A stretch of DNA of 64,000 bases from an uncultured Moraxella sp. (GTDB taxonomy: Bacteria; Pseudomonadota; Gammaproteobacteria; Pseudomonadales; Moraxellaceae), in assembly GCA_943908425.1 (NCBI GenBank), contig CALTTC010000002.1, positions 1 to 64,000 on the forward strand. The letters are read 5' to 3'. The first letter of the stretch is position 1; the number at the start of each line of letters is the position of its first letter. Shown here in pieces: positions 9,116-17,365 of this stretch. The translations under genes were made by a program, and so were the position numbers. The notes under the pieces are model-generated. The model was not told the origin of the DNA and did not search any database. It was given only the letters and a program-made list of their open reading frames with translations.

Positions 9116-10405
9116 TTAAATGTCTTGAATATCCGTCTCTTGTAATTCATTAAGTAATAGGGCGTAAGCGGCGCGCAGGGCGGTTTTTTCATCGTCGTTG
9201 TGCGCTGTGCTGTCGCCTATGAGCTGAAAAAACACGCTTGTTGGGGTCATTTGTTGTAGCGATGTGCCGATAATCTTGGGGTGATAAGTCAGCTGGTGAT
9301 TGATAATGCTAAGCACGCTTATATGCGCTAGTTTATCAACAAAAGCATTAATATCTTGGACAAGGGTGGGGCGATGGTCGCCAGTGTAGGTAATCTCAGC
9401 CCAGATGGTTTTGGCTTGGCAATACGGCGTTGGGCTATCTGGCGCTAAGGCGGTAAGCTCGTCGTAAATGGTCGGTAAATCGCCTTGAATACGCACAAGC
9501 TTACGAAAACACGGCACCGCAAGGACGCTAAGCGTTGGACGATGGTCGCTACTATCCGCGATAAAATCAGCGATAATCACGTGTTTTTGCTGTTGGCTTT
9601 CGCCAAAACCTAACGCCAATGGTGAGCCACTATAATAAATGTGCTCGGCGCCCACGCGCTGTAATTTGTGAATATGCCCTAAGGCAAGGTAATCAAAAGT
9701 CGGCAACTTATGTACGTTAATCTCTCCAAGCCCGCCAACGCTACGTGGCTCTTTGCCATCACCGGCACTGTAGTCGCGCATGCCATCGTCTAGTGCGGAG
9801 ATATCCGCGCCTTGGGCAAAAAAATGTCCGCTTGCAATAATGGGTACGTCCATCTTATGCGCGCGTGCCTTATCAAAGCTTTTGGCATAAAAGTCATAAA
9901 AGCCTGCTAACTGCTCGTTTTGACGGCAACTTTCGCTGTCACCAAACTGGCTGCTACGCACGTCTTTATCACGTAAATAAGCAATGGGGGCGACAATAAG
10001 GCGCGGGGTGTCATCATCTTGTAGGACGATGACCTCGGTCGTTGGCGTGCCAACAACGTGCAGATTAAGGGTGCCTAATAGGTTTTTTGGGGCGTCTAAT
10101 AGGCTTGGCGAGTCGTGATTGCCGGCGGTGATGATGACGTGGCGACAGCAGGTTTTGGTAATTTTCCCCAAAAAGTCATAGTACAGTTTTTGTGCTTTGG
10201 CGCTTGGGCTCATCGTGTCAAAAATATCGCCTGCCACCAGTAGCGCATCAACAGCGTACGCATCAATGCTATGTAACAACCACGCCAAAAATTCAGCAAA
10301 TTCCTCATAACGAGTTTGGGTGTACAATAGCTTACCCAAATGCCAATCGGCGGTATGTAGCAAGCGAAAAGCGTGGATAGGCTTATGGCTTTGGGCTTTA
10401 TTCAT
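9116..10405 (-). CDS. sbcD: Exonuclease subunit SbcD (Mre11-type phosphoesterase)
   Basis: Nuclease subunit of SbcCD, a Mn-dependent dsDNA exonuclease and ssDNA/hairpin endonuclease. 429 aa. Calcineurin-like phosphoesterase motifs are present in order: D20-W-H22 (HTADWHLGK), LLVAGDIFDT, ITAGNHDSP, a histidine in IIASGHFFAQ, and LALGHIHKLQ, followed by the capping and C-terminal domains. It sits between the DUF493 gene (5-base gap upstream) and sbcC (17-base gap downstream), so the three genes are almost certainly cotranscribed. Confidence 0.96.
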   Translation of the reverse strand: MNKAQSHKPIHAFRLLHTADWHLGKLLYTQTRYEEFAEFLAWLLHSIDAYAVDALLVAGDIFDTMSPSAKAQKLYYDFLGKITKTCCRHVIITAGNHDSPSLLDAPKNLLGTLNLHVVGTPTTEVIVLQDDDTPRLIVAPIAYLRDKDVRSSQFGDSESCRQNEQLAGFYDFYAKSFDKARAHKMDVPIIASGHFFAQGADISALDDGMRDYSAGDGKEPRSVGGLGEINVHKLPTFDYLALGHIHKLQRVGAEHIYYSGSPLALGFGESQQQKHVIIADFIADSSDHRPTLSVLAVPCFRKLVRIQGDLPTIYDELTALAPDSPTPYCQAKTIWAEITYTGDHRPTLVQDINAFVDKLAHISVLSIINHQLTYHPKIIGTSLQQMTPTSVFFQLIGDSTAHNDDEKTALRAAYALLLNELQETDIQDI

Positions 10406-10410
10406 GATGG

Positions 10411-10701
10411 TTACACCACCGTTCTAACGCTAGTTGCCTTATCCAAGGAGGCATACAAGCGATTGACTTGTTCGGCGGATGTTAGATGTAAATTAAGGCG
10501 TAGGGCGTGGTATTTGCCAGTTTTGGAGGCTTGCAGGCAAATGGTCGCTGGGTCAAATTCGGGCAACTGCTCTGCTAATATGAGTGTTACCTCGTGTAAA
10601 AGCGTCTCTTTTTGTCCGGCGTGTCCGATGATACTCATGGGATAATCCATGGGAAACTGCCACAATTCAGGGTGCTGGATATCGGTTTTTTTGGGGGTCA
10701 T
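10411..10701 (-). CDS. ybeD: DUF493 / YbeD family protein
   Basis: Small cytosolic protein of 96 aa. The N-terminal LWQFPMDYPMSIIG, the central HEVTLILAEQLPEFDP and the C-terminal RLNLHLTSAEQVNRLYASL correspond to the DUF493 ferredoxin-like fold (ACT-like beta-alpha-beta). In E. coli the homologue lies beside lipoate genes and its molecular role is not settled. Here it leads the sbcDC operon instead, ending 5 bases before sbcD. Function is unproven; family assignment is fairly firm. Confidence 0.8.
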   Translation of the reverse strand: MTPKKTDIQHPELWQFPMDYPMSIIGHAGQKETLLHEVTLILAEQLPEFDPATICLQASKTGKYHALRLNLHLTSAEQVNRLYASLDKATSVRTVV

Positions 10702-10725
10702 AAGTATTTCCTAGTGGATGGGTCA

Positions 10726-10760
10726 ATTAAAATAGCGGTCAATACGCCTCATTGACCGCT
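10726..10760 (-). terminator. Rho-independent terminator of rpoD
   Basis: A perfect 10-bp inverted repeat AGCGGTCAAT / ATTGACCGCT with a 7-base loop. On the minus strand it is followed by ATTTTAATT, 38 bases beyond the rpoD stop and before ybeD. The weak U-tract suggests partial read-through into ybeD-sbcDC is possible. Confidence 0.7.
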
Positions 10761-10797
10761 TGTATCATTAACGATTAACTTTAAACATAAACGACTC

Positions 10798-12663
10798 TTA
10801 ATCGTTCTCTAAAAATGAACGCAAATGCTCTGAGCGTGATGGATGGCGCAATTTACGCAAGGCTTTTGCTTCAATTTGGCGAATGCGCTCACGCGTCACC
10901 TCAAAGGTTTTGCCCACCTCTTCTAAGGTGTGGTCGGTTGGCATATCAATCCCAAAGCGCATTTTTAGCACTTTGGCTTCGCGTTCGGTGAGATTGTCAA
11001 GCACTTCGCGTGTTGCCTCGCGCAGACCTGCCGCAGTGGCATCCTCAATCGGGCTTGAGATGGTACTGTCCTCAATAAAATCGCCCAAATGACTGTCTTC
11101 ATCATCGCCGATAGGGGTCTCCATAGAGATGGGTTCTTTGGCAATTTTTAGCACCTTACGCACTTTGGCTTCGTCCATTTCTAGACGTTCGCCAAGCTCT
11201 TCAGGGGTGGGTTCGCGCCCCATTTCTTGCAATAATTGGCGCGATACTCGGTTGATTTTATTGATGGTCTCAATCATATGCACAGGGATACGAATGGTGC
11301 GCGCTTGGTCGGCGATAGAGCGCGTGATGGCTTGGCGTATCCACCAAGTGGCATAGGTGGAGAATTTATAGCCACGGCGGTATTCAAACTTATCCACGGC
11401 TTTCATAAGACCAATATTGCCTTCTTGGATTAGGTCAAGAAACTGTAAGCCACGGTTGGTGTATTTTTTGGCGATAGAAATGACAAGACGCAAGTTCGCC
11501 TCTACCATGTCTTTTTTGGCACGGCGGGCTTTCGCTTCACCGATGGTCATTTGTCGCGCGATGGCTTTGATTTTTTTGACGTCCATTTGTAGGGCGTCTT
11601 CGTGGTCTTTGATTTTATTTTGTAATAGAACAACGGTATTTTCTACATTTTTTAGACTATCGACAAAGGCAGGCTTGCCATCAATACGGTTTTTGAGCCA
11701 TTCGGTGTTGGTTTCATTGGCGGGGAAGGTTTTTTTGAATTCTTCTTTAGGCATTTTGCCATAGCGAATCACTTGGCGCATAATTTGCCGTTCGTGACTG
11801 CGAATGTCTTCATAAATAGCGCGCATGCTTGCCATAATCTGGTCAGACAAGCGATAATTAAGCTTTAATAGCATAAATTTATTGGCGAGTTCTTGATACG
11901 CCGCCTCGGTGCGTTTATCGTCGTGCCCATATTTACTGGTGGCTTTTTGGGCTTTGGCGTATAGCGTGCTAATCTCATCAAAGCGACTTTTGACCTCGTC
12001 CATATCTAGCCCAACGGTGTCCTCGTCACTGTCTAAGCTCTCAGTACTGTCCTCTTCTTCATTCTCTAGGGGGTCTACAGGTTTGGCAACGGCAAAAGTA
12101 GGCTTGGCATCGGCATCGGCAAGTAGCGCCTCATCAACCTCATCAACCTCCAAAAAACCCGTGATAACATCGGCAATTTTACGCTCGCCTGCCAGTACTA
12201 GTGCATATTCGTCCAGCACCGTTTTGACGGTATTGGGCCAAAACGCCATGATATGGTGCATCTCGCGCGTACCTTCTTCAATACGCTTAGCAATGCCAAT
12301 CTCGCCATCACGGGTCAATAAATCTACCGTGCCCATCTCACGCATATACATTCGCACAGGGTCGGTCGTGCGTCCAGGCTCACTTTCCACGCTTGCCAAG
12401 ACCTGCACCGCCTCATCAACGGCAATCTCGTCATTGCCGGTGGCGTTTAATAGCATGTCATCTTCATCAGGCGGAGTATCATAGATTTTGATGCCCGCCT
12501 CGGTGAGTGTGTGGATGATATCCTCAATGTGTTCAGCGTCGGCGACAGACTCAGGCAGTTGGTCGTTGATGTCGGCATAGGTTAGGTAACCTTGCTCTTT
12601 ATTCATCTGAATTAAGGTGGCTAATTGGGAACTTTCTTGTTCTTCGTAATCGTTATCAGTCAT
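10798..12663 (-). CDS. rpoD: RNA polymerase primary sigma factor RpoD (sigma-70)
   Basis: Housekeeping sigma factor directing RNA polymerase to -10/-35 promoters. 621 aa. Region 1.1 is N-terminal (TLIQMNKEQGYLTYADIND), region 1.2 contains DPVRMYMREMG, and an acidic non-conserved region follows. Region 2 has LRLVISIAKKYTNRGLQFLD and YKFSTYATWWIRQAITR, region 3 has RIPVHMIETINKINR, and region 4.2 is a helix-turn-helix (TLEEVGKTFEVTRERIRQIE). The ATG at 12663 was chosen because the longer open frame would start inside the -35 box and because MTDNDYEEQ fits the family. It has its own promoter and terminator. Confidence 0.97.
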   Translation of the reverse strand: MTDNDYEEQESSQLATLIQMNKEQGYLTYADINDQLPESVADAEHIEDIIHTLTEAGIKIYDTPPDEDDMLLNATGNDEIAVDEAVQVLASVESEPGRTTDPVRMYMREMGTVDLLTRDGEIGIAKRIEEGTREMHHIMAFWPNTVKTVLDEYALVLAGERKIADVITGFLEVDEVDEALLADADAKPTFAVAKPVDPLENEEEDSTESLDSDEDTVGLDMDEVKSRFDEISTLYAKAQKATSKYGHDDKRTEAAYQELANKFMLLKLNYRLSDQIMASMRAIYEDIRSHERQIMRQVIRYGKMPKEEFKKTFPANETNTEWLKNRIDGKPAFVDSLKNVENTVVLLQNKIKDHEDALQMDVKKIKAIARQMTIGEAKARRAKKDMVEANLRLVISIAKKYTNRGLQFLDLIQEGNIGLMKAVDKFEYRRGYKFSTYATWWIRQAITRSIADQARTIRIPVHMIETINKINRVSRQLLQEMGREPTPEELGERLEMDEAKVRKVLKIAKEPISMETPIGDDEDSHLGDFIEDSTISSPIEDATAAGLREATREVLDNLTEREAKVLKMRFGIDMPTDHTLEEVGKTFEVTRERIRQIEAKALRKLRHPSRSEHLRSFLEND

Positions 12664-12688
12664 CGCTACTCGCTTGTTAAAATGGGGG

Positions 12689-12717
12689 ATTATAGCATAA
12701 TAAGGCTTGTACGCCAA
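12689..12717 (-). promoter_or_regulatory. Sigma-70 promoter of rpoD
   Basis: On the minus strand TTGGCG (12717-12712), a 17-bp spacer ending in TGC, then TATAAT (12694-12689), 25 bases upstream of the rpoD ATG. A near-consensus, extended -10 promoter. Confidence 0.8.
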
Positions 12718-12724
12718 TTTTCAA

Positions 12725-14392
12725 CTAGTTGTCCTCTAGTAGGCTTTGCGCATCAAGCTTGGCGTAAGGCGGTAAATCAAACAAATACTTAATCCAGTTT
12801 TGAAAGCTGTATTTGGCTTTAATGTGCTCATTTATCGGCTGATATGGGCTTTGTAAAAATTGCCTTAAAGCATTAGTGTCCAACGCTTTGCCGTCCCAAA
12901 TAAAGATATTGTTTGGGTGGTATAAATCATACAAGGCAACGGCGGGGTTATTGGTAATCAGTTTTTTGCCATAATAAATACTCTCAAAAAAACGAAATGA
13001 TAGCCCGCTGTGCAAGGATTTGACAAAATCTACCAAAACATCGCAATTTTTGACTTTTTCTAAATTGGCACTAAAAGCAAGGTTTTCGTTCATAAACTGC
13101 ACGGGCAAACCTTGATATAAGCCTTGTTCTTCGTTCGTTGCTTTAATAAAAAACTGAATCTTTGGTGTAAACGTCTCATCGCTTACGCTACCCATCGCCT
13201 GCAAAAAAGCAACAATCATCGCCGTGCGGTCTTGCCAATGCAATCCCACAAAATACAGCGTTGGGCTGTTTTGGTTGTAGGGATTTAGCGATAAATTATT
13301 ATCGTAATCAAAATAAAAATTGGTAGTGTTTTTTAAATCAAGCTCTTCATAGCGCACCAAATCTTTGGCATCAAATACAAAAAAATCATCAAAATAGGGT
13401 GTATAATCCGTGATTTGTGGAAAAACACGCAAGCCGTCCCATTGATAATGGACATTTTTTTTGGCGTATTGGGTGATGGTTGCGACCATCTGTGGGCTAA
13501 AATCTAAAGCGTGAATAAATAAACTAAAATCTGCACGGTTGTCTTTGGTGTCAAAGATGGCTTGTAATTTGGCGATATTTTCGCTGTTTTTTTGCTCAAT
13601 TTTATACTTTTTATTGCCACTGACCAGTTTTTTAAGGCGCTCACCAACGTGCTTATAATGATAAGGGGCGTTGTCTAAGTATAAAACTTCAAAGCCGTGG
13701 TATTCTAAATTTTTGATAAATAATTCATACAAGCCAACAATTTTGGGCATTGCCAAAATCACGCGCTTGCCCTGACCAATTTTTTCGCTTGGCGGGGTGA
13801 TAACCGAAGCGCTTTTGGCGTGTTGTTTGTCCAATAAATACTGCTTAATGCTGGCAAAGCTTTTGGCGTGTTGGTCTTTGTCGCTGATGATAAGCTCGTC
13901 TGTATATTGCCAATCAATCGCTAAATCCTTGTCGCACCACAAAATGCTTTGCTCGCAGTCTTTGGCGTAATAATCGGTAGTTTTATATAAAAATTGCGTG
14001 TTATCTTCTAAGGCGACAAAGCCGTGCGCAAACCCTGCTGGAATCCAAAACTGGCGGTGATTTTCCGCGCTTAGCTCCACGCCCACCCATTGTCCAAAGG
14101 TTGGCGAATCTGGGCGAATGTCCACCGCCACGTCCCACGCTCGCCCCTGCACGACACGCACAAGCTTGCCTTGAGCATGCGGGCTTGTCTGAAAATGCAG
14201 CCCACGCAAGACGCCTTTTTTGGAGATGGAGTGGTTGTCTTGCACAAAGTTTGGCACAGGCAGATTGTGTGCCTTTAAGGCATTGGCAAAGCTTTTGGCG
14301 TTAAAGCTCTCCATAAATGCCCCACGTTCATCACAAAATAGCGTAGGTTCAATAATTAGCACGCCGTGGAGTTTGGTTGGTATAACTTGCAT
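12725..14392 (-). CDS. rfbC: dTDP-4-dehydrorhamnose 3,5-epimerase fused to a glycosyltransferase-like domain
   Basis: 555 aa, about three times a normal RfbC. Residues 1 to about 187 are a complete cupin epimerase: FCDERGAFMESF, QDNHSISKKGVLRGLHFQ with catalytic His66, KLVRVVQGRAWDVAVD and FWIPAGFAHGFVALED. It converts dTDP-4-keto-6-deoxyglucose to the L-lyxo epimer. After a short linker with a repeated QHAKS motif, residues of about 208-555 form a second domain. This has VILAMPKIVGLYELFIKNLE near its start and SLHSGLSFRFFESIYYGKKL near its end, the latter resembling the nucleotide-binding C-lobe motif of LPS glycosyltransferase-like proteins. The acceptor is unknown. Starts 13 bases after the rfbA stop and is the last gene of rfbB-D-A-C. 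The frame is continuous. Confidence 0.85.
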   Translation of the reverse strand: MQVIPTKLHGVLIIEPTLFCDERGAFMESFNAKSFANALKAHNLPVPNFVQDNHSISKKGVLRGLHFQTSPHAQGKLVRVVQGRAWDVAVDIRPDSPTFGQWVGVELSAENHRQFWIPAGFAHGFVALEDNTQFLYKTTDYYAKDCEQSILWCDKDLAIDWQYTDELIISDKDQHAKSFASIKQYLLDKQHAKSASVITPPSEKIGQGKRVILAMPKIVGLYELFIKNLEYHGFEVLYLDNAPYHYKHVGERLKKLVSGNKKYKIEQKNSENIAKLQAIFDTKDNRADFSLFIHALDFSPQMVATITQYAKKNVHYQWDGLRVFPQITDYTPYFDDFFVFDAKDLVRYEELDLKNTTNFYFDYDNNLSLNPYNQNSPTLYFVGLHWQDRTAMIVAFLQAMGSVSDETFTPKIQFFIKATNEEQGLYQGLPVQFMNENLAFSANLEKVKNCDVLVDFVKSLHSGLSFRFFESIYYGKKLITNNPAVALYDLYHPNNIFIWDGKALDTNALRQFLQSPYQPINEHIKAKYSFQNWIKYLFDLPPYAKLDAQSLLEDN

Positions 14393-14405
14393 GTGTTACC
14401 TTGGG

Positions 14406-15293
14406 TTATTGCTGTTTTAGTAGGTTTAAAAGGTATTGTCCATAACCAGTTTTGCTAAATAACGTGGCGCGCCGACTTAACTCTTCATCATCAATCCAGC
14501 CATTATGATAAGCAATTTCTTCTAGGCAGGCGACTTTTAGACCTTGGCGATGCTCAATGGTTTGTACAAATTGCCCTGCCTCCAATAGAGAGTCGTGCGT
14601 GCCTGTATCTAGCCATGTAAAGCCACGCCCAAGTAAGGCAACCTCTAGGCTATTGTCTGCCAAGTAGACATTATTAATATCGGTAATCTCAAGCTCGCCA
14701 CGCGCTGACGGCTTGATGTTTTTGGCAATGTCCACCACCCGATTGTCATAAAAATAAAGACCAGTCACGGCATAGTTGGACTTGGGTTTTAGTGGTTTTT
14801 CTTCAATAGATAAGGCTTTGCCATTCTGGTCAAAGTCCACAACACCAAAGCGTTCAGGGTCATTGACATAATACCCAAAGACAGTAGCCCCGTGAGATTG
14901 TGTGCCAGCTTTTTGTAGTTGGGCGCTAAAGTGTTGTCCATAAAAAATATTATCCCCCAAAATCAAGCAAACGTTGTCATCGCCAATAAATTCTGCCCCT
15001 AAAATAAAGGCTTGTGCCAGCCCATCGGGACTGGGCTGCGCCTTATAGGATAAGCTAAGCCCTAATGCACTACCATCGCCCAAAAGCTTGATAAAATTGG
15101 GCAAATCCTCAGGCGTTGAGATAATCAAAATCTCTTGGATACCAGCAAGCATCAGCACCGATAGCGGATAATAAATCATGGGTTTATCGTAGATGGGCAG
15201 TAGTTGTTTTGAGGTGCCCATCGTGATTGGGTATAAGCGTGTGCCACTACCTCCTGCTAGAATAATGCCTTTACGGTGTTGGTTGTTCGCCAC
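14406..15293 (-). CDS. rfbA: Glucose-1-phosphate thymidylyltransferase
   Basis: First enzyme of dTDP-L-rhamnose synthesis (dTTP + glucose-1-phosphate to dTDP-glucose), 295 aa, the usual length. The nucleotidyltransferase signature GIILAGGSGTRLYPIT is N-terminal, followed by SKQLLPIYDKPMIYYPLS, ICLILGDNIFYG-type metal binding (LILGDNIFYG), EEKPLKPKSNYAVTGLYFYD and GRGFTWLDTGTHDSLLEA. The start is a GTG inside the end of rfbD (23-base overlap). It is supported by an AGGAGA ribosome-binding site 7 bases upstream and by MANNQHRKG preceding the conserved core. Confidence 0.96.
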   Translation of the reverse strand: MANNQHRKGIILAGGSGTRLYPITMGTSKQLLPIYDKPMIYYPLSVLMLAGIQEILIISTPEDLPNFIKLLGDGSALGLSLSYKAQPSPDGLAQAFILGAEFIGDDNVCLILGDNIFYGQHFSAQLQKAGTQSHGATVFGYYVNDPERFGVVDFDQNGKALSIEEKPLKPKSNYAVTGLYFYDNRVVDIAKNIKPSARGELEITDINNVYLADNSLEVALLGRGFTWLDTGTHDSLLEAGQFVQTIEHRQGLKVACLEEIAYHNGWIDDEELSRRATLFSKTGYGQYLLNLLKQQ

Positions 15294-16200
15294 GAGCGAG
15301 TTCTCCTATGACTTGTGCCACGCCGATTTGCCAGTGTGGTAGATAAAGATGAAAAGTTTGTTGTAATTTGTTGCAATTAAGCCGTGAATTGAGCGGACGC
15401 TTAGCCGGCGTAGGGTAATCAATACTGGCAATGGGGGTAAGTGCCACAGGATAATGTTGCCCATATGCCTTGGCGGTGGCAAAGATAAACTGTGCATAGT
15501 CATACCACGAACACGTGCCACTGGCACTTAAGTGATAATGTCCGCATAAGCTATCGTCTTGGTGTGCCAGATATTGCGCGATAATTTGGGCGGTAACGTC
15601 AGCAATTAAGCGGGCGCCTGTTGGGCTACCAATCTGGTCATTGACCACATTGAGTGCAGGTCTACTGCCAAGTTTTAGCATCGTTTTGATAAAATTGTGC
15701 CCGTGCACGCCATACACCCAGCTGGTACGCAAATTAATAAAAGAAGCGCCAGAGCATTCTAAAGCTGTCTCACCTAAGCGTTTACTTGCTCCGTAGCGAT
15801 TGATGGGATTTGTTGGGTCGTTCTCGCTAAAGGGGGTAGTCCCTGTGCCATCAAACACATAATCGGTGGAATAATGGATAAGCAACACGCCAAATTCTTG
15901 GCAAAGGCTGGCTAAATTGGCGACCGCTGTGGCATTAACGGCATCGGCAAGATGGGGTTCGTGTTCGGCATTGTCTACTGCAGTATACGCTGCTGCATTG
16001 ACGATAATGCTTGGGCGCAAGCGAAATAAGGCACGTAACGCGTTTGTGTCGGTGATATCGCCACTTAAATCATAGTGTATATTTGTTCGTCCAAGCGCGA
16101 TAACATTGCCCAAAGGTTGTAGGCTACGGCTAAGCTCAAAGCCGACTTGTCCATCTTTACCAAGAATGATAATGGTGATGGGGAATTCAAACATAGGCAT
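15271..16200 (-). CDS. rfbD: dTDP-4-dehydrorhamnose reductase
   Basis: Last step of dTDP-L-rhamnose synthesis, NADPH-dependent reduction of the 4-keto sugar. 309 aa. An extended-SDR Rossmann fold: ILGKDGQVGFEL near the N-terminus, IIVNAAAYTAVDNAE, STDYVFDGTG, and active-site YGASKRLGE (YxxxK). VNDQIGSPTGA and the C-terminal RPLNSRLNC are family landmarks. It overlaps rfbA by 23 bases and begins 43 bases after rfbB. Confidence 0.96.
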   Translation of the reverse strand: MPMFEFPITIIILGKDGQVGFELSRSLQPLGNVIALGRTNIHYDLSGDITDTNALRALFRLRPSIIVNAAAYTAVDNAEHEPHLADAVNATAVANLASLCQEFGVLLIHYSTDYVFDGTGTTPFSENDPTNPINRYGASKRLGETALECSGASFINLRTSWVYGVHGHNFIKTMLKLGSRPALNVVNDQIGSPTGARLIADVTAQIIAQYLAHQDDSLCGHYHLSASGTCSWYDYAQFIFATAKAYGQHYPVALTPIASIDYPTPAKRPLNSRLNCNKLQQTFHLYLPHWQIGVAQVIGELARGEQPTP

Positions 16201-16243
16201 AATTTTTCAATCGGTAATAATTGTTAATGATAACTATAAGATA

Positions 16244-17314
16244 TTAAGAATTTTTATATTGTGTATCAAGCCAAGCTTGATAATCGCCGGATTGAACACT
16301 TTGTACCCAGTCTTGATTATCAAGATACCATTGTACCGTTTTTTGTAGCCCCGTGGCAAAGGTTTCTTTGGGGGTAAAGCCAAGCTCTTGCTTAATTTTA
16401 CCTGCGTCAATGGCATAGCGTACATCGTGCCCTGGGCGGTCGCCAACAAAGCGAATAAGCTCGTGGTAGTGTTGAATATTGTTGGGTTTATCGGGGGCGA
16501 GATTATCCAGTAGATGACAAATTTGGCGCACCACGTCAATGTTTTGTTGTTCATTGTGTCCGCCGATATTGTAGGTAGAGCCAACTTTGGCGGTGGTGGC
16601 AACCAGCAATAAGGCACGCGCGTGGTCTTCAACAAACAGCCAATCGCGCACTTGGGTGCCATCGCCATAGACGGGCAGTGGCTTACCGGATAAGGCGTTT
16701 AAAATGGTTAAGGGAATTAGTTTTTCGGGAAAATGATAGGGTCCATAATTATTGGAGCAGTTGGTTAAGACAATCGGTAGTCCATAAGTGCGATGCCAGG
16801 CGCGTACCAAATGGTCAGCACTTGCCTTGCTTGCAGCATAGGGTGAGCTTGGGGCGTAGGGGGTGTTTTCAACAAATAACCCTTTACTGTCCGCTAAGTC
16901 GCCATAAACTTCATCGGTGGAAATATGATGAAAACGAAACTTGGCTTGTTTGTCTTTGGGTAGGCGAGCGTAATAGTCCTTGGCAACTTGGAGTAGGGTG
17001 TAGGTGCCGACAATATTGGTGTCAATAAAGGCGCGCGCGTGGCTAATGGAGCGATCAACGTGGCTTTCAGCGGCCAAATGCATGACGATGTCTGGACAAA
17101 AGCTGTCAAATGCTTGCTGTACTTTATCATAATCACAAATATCTGCATGACAAAACTGATAGCGCGGATTGTTGCTTATACTGGCAAGCGATTGTAAATT
17201 ACCCGCGTAAGTGAGTTTATCAAAATTTAGTACCTTGTGCGTGCTATCGGCAATGATATGGCGAATCAGTGCTGAACCAATAAATCCTGCACCACCTGTT
17301 ACTAAAATATTCAT
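16244..17314 (-). CDS. rfbB: dTDP-glucose 4,6-dehydratase
   Basis: Converts dTDP-glucose to dTDP-4-keto-6-deoxyglucose, 356 aa. An NAD-binding GGAGFIGSALIRHI sits at the N-terminus. MHLAAESHVDRSI, HISTDEVYGDL (catalytic Thr-Asp-Glu) and PYAASKASADHLVRAW (YxxxK) follow. NYGPYHFPEKLIPL and YGDGTQVRDWLFVEDHARAL complete the family pattern. First gene of the rhamnose module; a probable terminator lies just upstream, so it may have its own promoter. Confidence 0.97.
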   Translation of the reverse strand: MNILVTGGAGFIGSALIRHIIADSTHKVLNFDKLTYAGNLQSLASISNNPRYQFCHADICDYDKVQQAFDSFCPDIVMHLAAESHVDRSISHARAFIDTNIVGTYTLLQVAKDYYARLPKDKQAKFRFHHISTDEVYGDLADSKGLFVENTPYAPSSPYAASKASADHLVRAWHRTYGLPIVLTNCSNNYGPYHFPEKLIPLTILNALSGKPLPVYGDGTQVRDWLFVEDHARALLLVATTAKVGSTYNIGGHNEQQNIDVVRQICHLLDNLAPDKPNNIQHYHELIRFVGDRPGHDVRYAIDAGKIKQELGFTPKETFATGLQKTVQWYLDNQDWVQSVQSGDYQAWLDTQYKNS

Positions 17315-17325
17315 AAATATCTCAT

Positions 17326-17365
17326 AAAAATAAACATAATCTTACCACAATTTGCCAAGATTATG
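17326..17365 (-). terminator. Probable terminator between the broken glycosyltransferase and rfbB
   Basis: A perfect 9-bp inverted repeat CATAATCTT / AAGATTATG (17335-17343 and 17357-17365) with a 13-base loop overlaps the stop codon at 17361. On the minus strand it is followed by TTTATTTTTATG. The stem is AT-rich, so efficiency may be modest. Confidence 0.5.

Noticed and set aside
11909..12484. A 191-codon Ser-rich frame opposite rpoD
   Set aside because: Antisense to the acidic region of RpoD; its Ser/Ala composition is the mirror of Glu/Asp codons.
12664..12717. Extended N-terminus of RpoD starting at 12717
   Set aside because: The extra codons cover the -10 and -35 boxes, so the ATG at 12663 is the start.
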